Of a stretch of 5,677 nucleotides of DNA, positions 1 through 5,297 are shown one piece after another. A model generated the notes under the pieces. That model was not told the DNA's origin. It searched no databases and was given only the letters and a program-made list of their open reading frames with translations. The stretch covers positions 1-5,677 of the forward strand of contig CAYVDJ010000015.1 in NCBI GenBank assembly GCA_964450755.1, read 5' to 3'. The stretch is from JAADDG01 sp964450755. Its GTDB lineage: Bacteria; Campylobacterota; Campylobacteria; Campylobacterales; JAADDG01. The position numbers and the translations under genes are program-made. The stretch's first letter is position 1. Each line of letters opens with the position of its first letter.

Positions 1-86
1 AAGAGGGATTTATAGAAGCTTGTCTCTATCGGTAAAATGGCTATCCTGCCTTTTTTTAGAAGAAAGTTTATCAGTTTTTGTTTCAC
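1..86 (-). CDS. Start of an unidentified protein downstream of gspK, cut by the window edge
   Basis: From GTG at 84-86 the minus strand is open to the window edge for 28 codons, reading (M)KQKLINFLLKKGRIAILP followed by IETSFYKSL. An AAGGA ribosome-like site lies 10 bases upstream (97-101). An in-frame TAG (139-141, inside the repeat flank) closes the frame further upstream, and GTG is the first usable start after it. The composition looks like protein: a basic amphipathic beginning, then a short beta strand. The direction and place, just after gspK, make a further T2SS component such as GspL possible, since GspL starts with a cytoplasmic actin-like domain. Nothing in 28 residues proves this, so no name is given. 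Confidence 0.45.
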   Translation of the reverse strand, partial: MKQKLINFLLKKGRIAILPIETSFYKSL

Positions 87-96
87 TAAGTTTTTA

Positions 97-101
97 TCCT
101 T
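97..101 (-). promoter_or_regulatory. Possible ribosome binding site for the gene after gspK
   Basis: AAGGA on the minus strand lies 10 bases before the GTG at 86, a slightly long but workable spacing. It is part of the case that this edge fragment is a real gene. Confidence 0.35.
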
Positions 102-119
102 TTTGTTTTTAGTAATTTT

Positions 120-141
120 GGTGCAACGCGTTGCACCCTAC
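120..141 (-). repeat. REP-like palindrome, copy 1 (intergenic, perfect)
   Basis: Positions 120-137 are GGTGCAACGCGTTGCACC, a perfect 18-bp palindrome that can fold as a 7-bp stem with a CGCG loop. On the minus strand it is preceded directly by GTAG (138-141). A GTAG or GGAG tetranucleotide next to a palindrome is the known layout of REP elements mobilised by RAYT (REP-associated tyrosine) transposases. It lies between gspK and the next gene. The in-frame TAG upstream of that gene's GTG comes from this flank. Confidence 0.7.
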
Positions 142-167
142 ATATTCAATGAAAAAACAGACCAATC

Positions 168-200
168 AAAAAAAATTTAAATATAATTATATAATATTTA
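168..200 (-). terminator. Weak AT-only hairpin with T-tract after gspK (possible terminator, or promoter region)
   Basis: Just after the gspK stop, the minus strand reads TAAATAT, a 9-base loop, then ATATTTA, followed by AA and eight T (175-168). The form is that of an intrinsic terminator, but the 7-bp stem has no G or C and would be unstable. The same stretch contains TATAAT (186-191), so it could instead be the -10 region of a promoter for the next gene. The sequence cannot decide between these. Confidence 0.25.
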
Positions 201-202
201 CT

Positions 203-1159
203 TTATTTATTTCTAAATTCTATGATATTTATCATAGTCTCAACTTTGGGTTTAAGATCCGCTGTTGCGGTAATTTTCGATACAGATCCTTTGTTATCGG
301 CTTTTAGCTTTATAACAAAACTTCTTGTAGGATGAAAATTCATCTTTTCTCTCTCCTCATCATCTGCAATATGAGAGAGAAATTTATCCCTGTATTTTTC
401 TATATTTTTCTTTTTTATGGCCATTAACTCTTCCCACTCATCAGGTGTCAGATCCAAAAATGCTTTTATCATCACATAGGGAAATGCCATGAGATTTCTT
501 GAACCGGAATAGGAGTAGGCAAAATATTTTCTAAGTCTGCTCCACTCCTCATCACTCAAACTATCAAATCCTCTTATAAGTCTTAACTCATCGGGGTGTT
601 CTATATATCTGTTATTTGCAGAACCGTAAACTCTATGTTTAGAGTGATAATAAAAACTTTCCGCTCCGTTTAGATATCTTTTTTCATCAGGATCAAGCCA
701 ATCAAGATATGAATCTCTAAAATAGAGCGACTCTTTACCGGTCAAAAGTTTTATAAGTCTTTGGGTAACCATTAGTTTTTGACCCAAAATCGTTACATTC
801 ATAATCCCTCCGATATCCTGTACTTTTAAAGTGATATTGGAATCATTTAACATAAAATAGGACACTCTGTTATCCAAATAGATCTTTTTTGGCATACCTT
901 CAAGTTCATTTGAAGCGCTGTTTTCCCAAAATCTTGAAGATGAAAGATAAAATACAACTTTTTCAAACGCCGATTCCACATCCAGTTTAGAGCGAAGTTT
1001 CGCATCCAAAAGTTTTGCATTTTGCACACTCTGTTTCGTAACGGTTATCGAATAAAGCGCCACAGCCATCAACGCCGCACTGATCCAAAGCACAATAGAG
1101 AGAGCAAAAGCTCTTTTAGAACGGATATTTTTCATTGCCCAAAAGCTTTTTATGATCAT
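203..1159 (-). CDS. gspK: Type II secretion minor pseudopilin GspK
   Basis: This is a 318-residue large minor pseudopilin, thought to cap the pseudopilus tip. The N-terminus has a prepilin-like leader ending KRA, then FALSIVLWISAALMAVALYSI. Mature position 5 is Ile, not Glu, which is the known hallmark of GspK and suits a subunit with nothing above it. Family motifs follow: VQDIGGIMNV (113-122; usual form xxDExGKINLN), DWLDPDEKRYLNGAESFYY (153-171), and NRYIEHPDELRLIRGFD (183-199; usual form PFxSxxELRLVxG). The end is the predicted membrane-proximal strand region. Two starts are possible: ATG at 1159 (17-residue leader) or ATG at 1135 (9-residue leader MKNIRSKRA, more typical). Neither has a clear ribosome site, so coupling to gspJ translation is likely. 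It is the last identified T2SS gene in the window; a 116-base AT-rich gap follows. Confidence 0.94.
   Translation of the reverse strand: MIIKSFWAMKNIRSKRAFALSIVLWISAALMAVALYSITVTKQSVQNAKLLDAKLRSKLDVESAFEKVVFYLSSSRFWENSASNELEGMPKKIYLDNRVSYFMLNDSNITLKVQDIGGIMNVTILGQKLMVTQRLIKLLTGKESLYFRDSYLDWLDPDEKRYLNGAESFYYHSKHRVYGSANNRYIEHPDELRLIRGFDSLSDEEWSRLRKYFAYSYSGSRNLMAFPYVMIKAFLDLTPDEWEELMAIKKKNIEKYRDKFLSHIADDEEREKMNFHPTRSFVIKLKADNKGSVSKITATADLKPKVETMINIIEFRNK
220..237. repeat. Small inverted repeat in the gspK 3' end
   Basis: CTATGAT and ATCATAG form a perfect 7-bp inverted repeat around a 4-base loop, within the last codons of gspK (Thr-Met-Ile-Asn-Ile-Ile-Glu). It could be an mRNA hairpin that protects the 3' end, or a chance result of the codons used. 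Confidence 0.3.
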
Positions 1160-1742
1160 AAAAATTTGAATTTATCGCAAAATAGTAGGTATATTCTTTT
1201 TTCTTTATCCTAAAATCAAGCTCAACCATTCTTGGCATATCTCCGTTTATACTCCCTTTTCTCTTTTTATCCTTAAAATAACTAAATTTCATCTCCTCGA
1301 TACCATCGATAATCGTATAACTTTTCGCATCATCAAAGATAAAGGGATTTTTAAAATCCTGCCTGAAATCATAAACAGGAGATTCCTGATAGAGCAGTTT
1401 ATCCCCCTCTTTATAAAAACGGGCAAGTACGATTGTTTTGCTAAAAAGAGGCGAAGAGCTGACAAAATACAACTCTTCACTCCTACCGTCAAAAAGATAG
1501 TACATATCGGGTCTCTCTTTTGTCTTAAACTTATCATGTTTTTCTATCACATAAAAATAGGCGGAGTTTATAGAAGTTCTCATAAAATTAAAATTTATAG
1601 CTTTTTGAGGAATCAAAGTTCTTTGCTTTCTCACCTCAAAAACAGAATATTTAAAAGCATACATTCCCATCGCTATAAGCATCGATACGATAACAACGGC
1701 TATGAGAACCTCTATAATGGTAAAAGCTTTTTTACGGACGAT
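1116..1742 (-). CDS. gspJ: Type II secretion minor pseudopilin GspJ, apparent ATC start
   Basis: This is a minor pseudopilin of about 208 residues. The frame encodes VRKKA-FTIIEVLIAVVIVSMLIAMG, a textbook prepilin leader with cleavage after Ala6 and Glu at mature position 5, but no ATG, GTG or TTG lies between the upstream in-frame TGA (1773-1775) and the leader. The first ATG (1682) would delete the whole leader and half the helix. The best start is ATC at 1740-1742: AGGAG (1750-1754) lies 7 bases upstream, and the resulting leader (M)VRKKA has normal length. The head carries GspJ-like features: YYLFDGRSEELYFVSSSP, the segment TIIDGIEEMKFSYFKD, and DMPRMVELDFRIK near the end (family form: LPRAVELxL). 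It overlaps the gspI end by 11 bases and the gspK start by 44 (20 from the second gspK ATG). The product is well supported; the start is unusual and may instead reflect a base change or sequencing error at an ancestral ATG. Confidence 0.85.
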   Translation of the reverse strand: MVRKKAFTIIEVLIAVVIVSMLIAMGMYAFKYSVFEVRKQRTLIPQKAINFNFMRTSINSAYFYVIEKHDKFKTKERPDMYYLFDGRSEELYFVSSSPLFSKTIVLARFYKEGDKLLYQESPVYDFRQDFKNPFIFDDAKSYTIIDGIEEMKFSYFKDKKRKGSINGDMPRMVELDFRIKKKEYTYYFAINSNFYDHKKLLGNEKYPF

Positions 1743-2184
1743 ATTGATACTCCTGCAATAATTTCTCTCTTGTCAATAAAAAAGAGTAATTTTTCACAAA
1801 TGTCCCCTTTTTTATCTCCAACAAAACCTTATACAAAGTTACCTGATATGTCCCTGCACTGAAACCAAAAAACTCATCCATCAACATATTGTTTTTAACA
1901 CTCTCTTTTTTTATATCCGCTTTGTATGAAAATCCGTTTATCTCCCCTTCAAAACGACTTTTTTTCTCGATATCAGAGTTTTTTATCAAATCTTTGATAC
2001 TAAGAACATTCATATAGAGTTCTTCATAAAGAGATTTTTTTCTTTCATACAGATTCAGAGTTCTGATCGATGAGACACTCATCAAAATGGCAAAGGTTAG
2101 GATAACAAAGGCGATTATGGCTTCTATGGTTACAAAAGCTTTTGATGGCGCAACGCGTTGCACCATACGGGGAATACAGGTCAT
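1732..2184 (-). CDS. gspI: Type II secretion minor pseudopilin GspI
   Basis: This is a 150-residue minor pseudopilin, expected at the pseudopilus tip with GspJ and GspK. The leader MTCIPRMVQRVAPSKA ends at a prepilin-peptidase site, followed by FVTIEAIIAFVILTFAILMSVSSI: Glu at mature position 5 (Glu21) and one hydrophobic helix. The rest is a small alpha/beta head whose final strands (TYQVTLYKVLLEIKKGTF and KNYSFLLTRE) resemble the GspI end. Its start overlaps the gspH stop as ATGA, typical of coupled translation. A second in-frame ATG at 2166 would give a shorter leader, MVQRVAPSKA. The VQRVAP part is encoded by the palindromic repeat at 2147-2164. The name GspI comes from pilin class plus the order H-I-J-K; head-domain similarity alone would be weaker evidence. 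Confidence 0.85.
   Translation of the reverse strand: MTCIPRMVQRVAPSKAFVTIEAIIAFVILTFAILMSVSSIRTLNLYERKKSLYEELYMNVLSIKDLIKNSDIEKKSRFEGEINGFSYKADIKKESVKNNMLMDEFFGFSAGTYQVTLYKVLLEIKKGTFVKNYSFLLTREKLLQEYQYRP
1750..1754 (-). promoter_or_regulatory. Strong ribosome binding site for gspJ
   Basis: AGGAG on the minus strand is one of the clearest Shine-Dalgarno sequences in the window. It sits 7 bases before the ATC codon at 1742, exactly where a start codon should be, and lies inside the last codons of gspI. It is the main argument that translation of gspJ begins at ATC rather than at the ATG 60 bases further on. Confidence 0.6.
2147..2168 (-). repeat. REP-like palindrome, copy 3 (inside the gspI leader)
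   Basis: Positions 2147-2164 are the same palindrome with one change (GGCGCAACGCGTTGCACC); on the minus strand it is preceded by GTAT (2165-2168). It encodes Val-Gln-Arg-Val-Ala-Pro in the leader of GspI, 3 residues before the cleavage site, and its flank supplies an in-frame ATG (2166). Confidence 0.7.
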
Positions 2185-2453
2185 AATGTTATTCCGTATT
2201 TTGTGATATTGTTTTCAGGGTTGCTTTTGTCTTTTATAAAAGCTTCATATCTCTTTTGGTCAAACTCTTTTCTTTGTTTGCTGTTATCTATCATCTTTTC
2301 TACATTTTTAACAAGTCTGCTACCGGAAGGAACTACTACGCTCATCAAAAGGGCGATCAGAGCTATGACTACCAAAAGTTCTATCAGGGTAAAAGCCTTT
2401 TTGGACCCAAACGGTGCAACTCGTTGCACCCTGCAAAAATCAACTCTCATCAC
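2181..2453 (-). CDS. gspH: Short GspH-like minor pseudopilin
   Basis: This is a 90-residue prepilin-like protein placed where gspH is expected, between gspF and gspI. The leader is basic and unusually long (19-20 residues), then GSKKA-FTLIELLVVIALIALLMSVVVP: cleavage between Ala20 and Phe21, with the conserved Glu at mature position 5 (Glu25) and a single membrane helix. After the helix comes a charged stretch (KNVEKMIDNSKQRKEFDQKRYEAFIKDK) and a short tail. The mature protein would have only about 70 residues, roughly half a usual GspH, leaving little room for the beta-rich head; the gspH name therefore rests mainly on position. Start codon: GTG at 2453 (GTGA overlap with the gspF stop) or ATG at 2450 (TGATG). 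Residues 9-14 of the leader (VQRVAP) are encoded by a copy of the palindromic repeat described separately. The stop overlaps the gspI start as ATGA. Confidence 0.8.
   Translation of the reverse strand: MMRVDFCRVQRVAPFGSKKAFTLIELLVVIALIALLMSVVVPSGSRLVKNVEKMIDNSKQRKEFDQKRYEAFIKDKSNPENNITKYGITL
2413..2434 (-). repeat. REP-like palindrome, copy 2 (inside the gspH leader)
   Basis: Positions 2413-2430 are GGTGCAACTCGTTGCACC, one base from the perfect palindrome; on the minus strand it is preceded by GCAG (2431-2434). It encodes Val-Gln-Arg-Val-Ala-Pro in the GspH-like leader, 6 residues before the cleavage site, in the same orientation and reading frame as the copy in gspI. Confidence 0.7.
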
Positions 2454-3655
2454 ATCGCTATATCGTTTATTGAGATAACTGCCAACATGATCGACACTAC
2501 GATAACGGCTATAAACACACCCATAAATACAACGATCACCGGTTCTAACAAAGATAAAACTTTTTTTGTTTTTAATTTAAAATTTTGTAAAAATCTCTCC
2601 GATAACGATAACGAAACCTCTCCCATTGTCGCACTGTTTTCTCCGACACTCATCATCGAAACGACATTGGGGGGGATAAGAGAACTTGCGGCAAAAACCT
2701 CACTGAGCCTTCGTCCCTTTTTCAACTCACTTAAAGCCTCGATAAAAATAGACTGAAGCTCATCTATAGAAAACAAAGATATACTCTGCTTCAAAGCCTT
2801 ATCGATCTCAACTCCGCCTTTTATCATCATACCCATAGAGTTAAATGCCCGTGAGAGTTCAAGTTCTACGATCATATCGCTAAGATAGGGAACCTTATAA
2901 AAAAGCTGTGTAAAATTGATCTTTGTGAGTTTAAAATACAAAAATATCCCGACAACCGTCAAAGACAAAGCTCCGAGAATCAAAAAGAGATGTTCATTGA
3001 CAAAAGTTCCGCTTTTTAATACAAGCTGGGAGATATAGGGGATCTTCTCCATTTCATCGGCTGAAAATATTTCGGTGAATTTCGGCACGACAAAGATAAA
3101 AACAAAAAATACCATAACAACACTCATACCTATCAAGAAAAGAGGATAGGCAAGTGCCTGTTTCACCTCCGCCGCCGTTGTCAGTTTGAAATCTATAAAA
3201 TTCTTTAAAGTTTTTAGAGCATAAGCCGTATTTCCTATCTCCTCACCGCTTGAGAGGATACTGATATAGAGAGGACTTATGGAGTAGCTGACATCTTTTG
3301 AGGCATTTTGGATGGCGGTTGAGAGCTGATTACCCTTTTTTATCTCTTCCAAAACTTTGGTCAAAAACTGGTAACTTCTCTCTTTTGAAGCGCTTTTTAT
3401 CAAAAGTTTCAAACCATCATCAACTTTTACACCCGAATTTATCAGATAGTAAAGCTCTTCCACGATACCGGCAAAATCTCCGTCTTTGAAATTTCCCTTT
3501 TTCAGCTTTATTTTCTTCTCTTTATAGCTTATGAGAGTAAGACCTTGAGATTTTAGATATTTTTGAAACTCTTTAAAACTTCCGGCATACCTTCCTTTGA
3601 TACTTTTGGCATTGATACTCAAAGCCTCATAAACAAATTCACTCTTATTTTGCAA
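2450..3655 (-). CDS. gspF: Type II secretion inner-membrane platform protein GspF
   Basis: This is the polytopic inner-membrane protein on which pseudopilins are assembled and which couples to the GspE ATPase. With the TTG start chosen here it has 401 residues, the family's usual length. It shows the two-fold repeat of the T2SSF domain: a first cytoplasmic helical unit (about 60-180) with SSGEEIGNTAYAL, and a second (about 265-385) with the matching SVGENSATMGEVS. Three membrane segments are visible at about 170-194, 222-242 and 367-395. The frame stays open upstream to GTG at 3685 and ATG at 3670, but neither has a ribosome site. TTG at 3655 has GAGGTG 7 bases upstream and gives the typical beginning MQNKSEFVYEALSINAK. 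It overlaps the end of gspE by 11 bases (41 with the GTG). A run of seven C in the coding strand encodes Pro328-Pro329. Function is secure; the start is less so. Confidence 0.95.
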   Translation of the reverse strand: MQNKSEFVYEALSINAKSIKGRYAGSFKEFQKYLKSQGLTLISYKEKKIKLKKGNFKDGDFAGIVEELYYLINSGVKVDDGLKLLIKSASKERSYQFLTKVLEEIKKGNQLSTAIQNASKDVSYSISPLYISILSSGEEIGNTAYALKTLKNFIDFKLTTAAEVKQALAYPLFLIGMSVVMVFFVFIFVVPKFTEIFSADEMEKIPYISQLVLKSGTFVNEHLFLILGALSLTVVGIFLYFKLTKINFTQLFYKVPYLSDMIVELELSRAFNSMGMMIKGGVEIDKALKQSISLFSIDELQSIFIEALSELKKGRRLSEVFAASSLIPPNVVSMMSVGENSATMGEVSLSLSERFLQNFKLKTKKVLSLLEPVIVVFMGVFIAVIVVSIMLAVISINDIAM

Positions 3656-5297
3656 CGCGAAGCACCTCATCAAGCGTCGTATCACCGTTTAAATACTTCA
3701 AAATCCCGTCTTCAAACAGAGTCGTATATCCAAAACGGCTTAGATCTTCAAGATTGTTGTCTTTTGCAAAAGCATCCTGAATCTCTTTACTAAAAGGTGC
3801 AACCTCCACGATAGGCAATCTTCCTGAAAATCCTGTATTGTTGCACTTTGAACAACCTACCGGTTTGTGGGGATTTACTTTTATAAAGGGGTGTTTTTGT
3901 ATAACTCTGTCTATGCCGTAAAGAAGTCTTGCATCTTCGCTTATCTCGTCTTTTTGTTTACAATGAGGGCAAAGCGTTCTGACAAGCCTTTGAGCCATAA
4001 TACCTATAATGGAGGACTTTAGTAAGAAATATTCAACTCCCATATCTATAAGCCTGTGCAAAGACCCCAAAGCTGAGTTGGTATGCAAAGTGGATAAGAC
4101 AAGATGCCCCGTAAGTGCGGCTTGAACGGCAATCTCAGCCGTTTCTTTGTCTCTTATCTCGCCTATCATTATGATATCGGGATCCTGTCTTAAGATCGAT
4201 CTAAGAGCATTGGCAAATGTAAAATCGATCTCGCTTTTTACCTGAATCTGGCTGATACCGTTTAACTCGTACTCCACCGGATCTTCTACGGTGATAATCT
4301 TCGTATCATCGGTATTTAAATCATTGAGTATGGAATAGAGTGTCGTCGTTTTACCGCTACCGGTAGGTCCTGTTGTCAAAAATATACCGTTTGGCTTTTT
4401 GACAATATCGCTTATAATCTCCAAAGAGTTTTCAAAAAATCCGAGTTTACTCAACGAATAACTGATATCCTGCTTTCCAAGAAGTCTTAGAACAAAACTC
4501 TCTCCAAATGCCGTAGGAACGGAAGATGCTCTGATATCTATCAGTTTTCCGGTTGTTTTTATCGAAATACGACCGTCTTGGGGAAGACGGTTTTCGGAGA
4601 TGTTCATCTTTGAGATAAGTTTGAGTCTGGCGATCACCGCCATTTTCATCGAAAGAGGCACACTCTCAACCGTATGAAGTTTACCGTCTATCCTAAATCT
4701 CACCTGCATACCGTTTTTGTACGACTCCACATGGATATCGGAAGCTCTTGATTCCACCGCTTTTGAGAAGATATTGTTCACAAACTTTATAACGGGTGCT
4801 TCGGAGGCAAGTTCTTTCAGTTTATCGATCTCATCTTCGTTGATATACTCATAATCCCCCTCTTCATCCTCTTCATAAAGGGTTTTTAGCTTTCTCATCT
4901 CCTGAGCGTTTGCAAGATAGAGTTCAAGTTTTTTGGAACTTAACATCTCTATATATGAGAATAAATCAACTTTGAGAGGATCTTCAACGGCAGCTTTGAG
5001 ACTATCACCCTCTTCGTCAAAGATAAAGATCTCATTCTCTTTCAAAAATGAGTTTGAGACGGAGTTTAGAGGAACTTTGTTAAACTCCTCGATAGAGAGA
5101 TCTTTTAAAAGAGGCAAACCAAGCTGCAAGGAGAGGGCTTTTAAAAGATGGTTTTCTACGATAACACCGGTATTTATCAGGATCGTTCCGATCCTTCCTC
5201 CATACTCTTTTTGCAAAGAGAGAGCTTTATCGATATCCTCCTCTTTACAAAACCCTTCGGAGACTAAAATCTCTCCTATCTTTTTATCTAATCCCAA
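3645..5297 (-). CDS. gspE: Type II secretion assembly ATPase GspE with MshEN-type N-terminus
   Basis: This is the 550-residue cytoplasmic hexameric ATPase that powers pseudopilus assembly. Visible motifs in order: an N-terminal MshEN-like region (6-58), with two 24-residue repeats (KIGEIL..., RIGTIL...) joined by a 5-residue spacer; Walker A GPTGSGKTT (310-318, Lys316); the Asp box ITVEDPVEYEL (335-345); Walker B DIIMIGEIRD (374-383, Glu380); the His box TGHLVLSTLHTNS (396-408); and a tetracysteine zinc site C443xxC446 ... C482xxC485. The ATPase core is complete and the length is normal for GspE. The start is TTG, supported by an AAGGA ribosome site 9 bases upstream and a 10-base overlap with gspG. 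The zinc site and the neighbours favour GspE over PilB or MshE, although this MshEN form also occurs in type IV pilus ATPases. The ADP/ATP cycle is probably tied to GspL and GspF at the membrane, as in other T2SS. Confidence 0.96.
   Translation of the reverse strand: MGLDKKIGEILVSEGFCKEEDIDKALSLQKEYGGRIGTILINTGVIVENHLLKALSLQLGLPLLKDLSIEEFNKVPLNSVSNSFLKENEIFIFDEEGDSLKAAVEDPLKVDLFSYIEMLSSKKLELYLANAQEMRKLKTLYEEDEEGDYEYINEDEIDKLKELASEAPVIKFVNNIFSKAVESRASDIHVESYKNGMQVRFRIDGKLHTVESVPLSMKMAVIARLKLISKMNISENRLPQDGRISIKTTGKLIDIRASSVPTAFGESFVLRLLGKQDISYSLSKLGFFENSLEIISDIVKKPNGIFLTTGPTGSGKTTTLYSILNDLNTDDTKIITVEDPVEYELNGISQIQVKSEIDFTFANALRSILRQDPDIIMIGEIRDKETAEIAVQAALTGHLVLSTLHTNSALGSLHRLIDMGVEYFLLKSSIIGIMAQRLVRTLCPHCKQKDEISEDARLLYGIDRVIQKHPFIKVNPHKPVGCSKCNNTGFSGRLPIVEVAPFSKEIQDAFAKDNNLEDLSRFGYTTLFEDGILKYLNGDTTLDEVLRVAK
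3663..3668 (-). promoter_or_regulatory. Likely ribosome binding site of gspF inside the gspE 3' end
   Basis: GAGGTG on the minus strand lies 7 bases before TTG at 3655. It is the only Shine-Dalgarno-like sequence near the candidate starts of gspF and so favours the 401-residue product over the 411-residue one. The same bases encode Glu-Val in the C-terminus of GspE. Confidence 0.5.

Noticed and set aside
3..35. Plus-strand frame EGFIEACLYR ending in TAA, possibly the tail of a converging gene
   Set aside because: Eleven codons prove nothing, and the opposite strand has a start codon with a ribosome site over the same bases.
39..57. GGC-TATCCT-GCC followed by seven T, like a plus-strand terminator
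   Set aside because: The stem has only 3 bp, and the stretch is better explained as codons of the minus-strand edge gene (Leu-Lys-Lys-Gly-Arg-Ile-Ala).
1085..2400. Recurrent AAAAGCTTTT-like palindromes in gspH, gspI, gspJ and gspK
   Set aside because: Most encode the Lys-Ala-Phe (or Lys-Ser-Phe) residues of or near prepilin cleavage sites, so protein constraint explains them.
2158..2756. Plus-strand open frames of 106 and 166 codons opposite gspF, gspH and gspI
   Set aside because: They are antisense shadows with no recognisable domains or ribosome sites, over strongly supported minus-strand genes.
3649..3667. A fourth partial copy of the palindrome (GTGCTTCGCGTTGCA) at the gspE-gspF junction
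   Set aside because: Only one arm matches; the sequence encodes the usual GspE end (EVLRVAK) and has no symmetric second arm or tetranucleotide flank.
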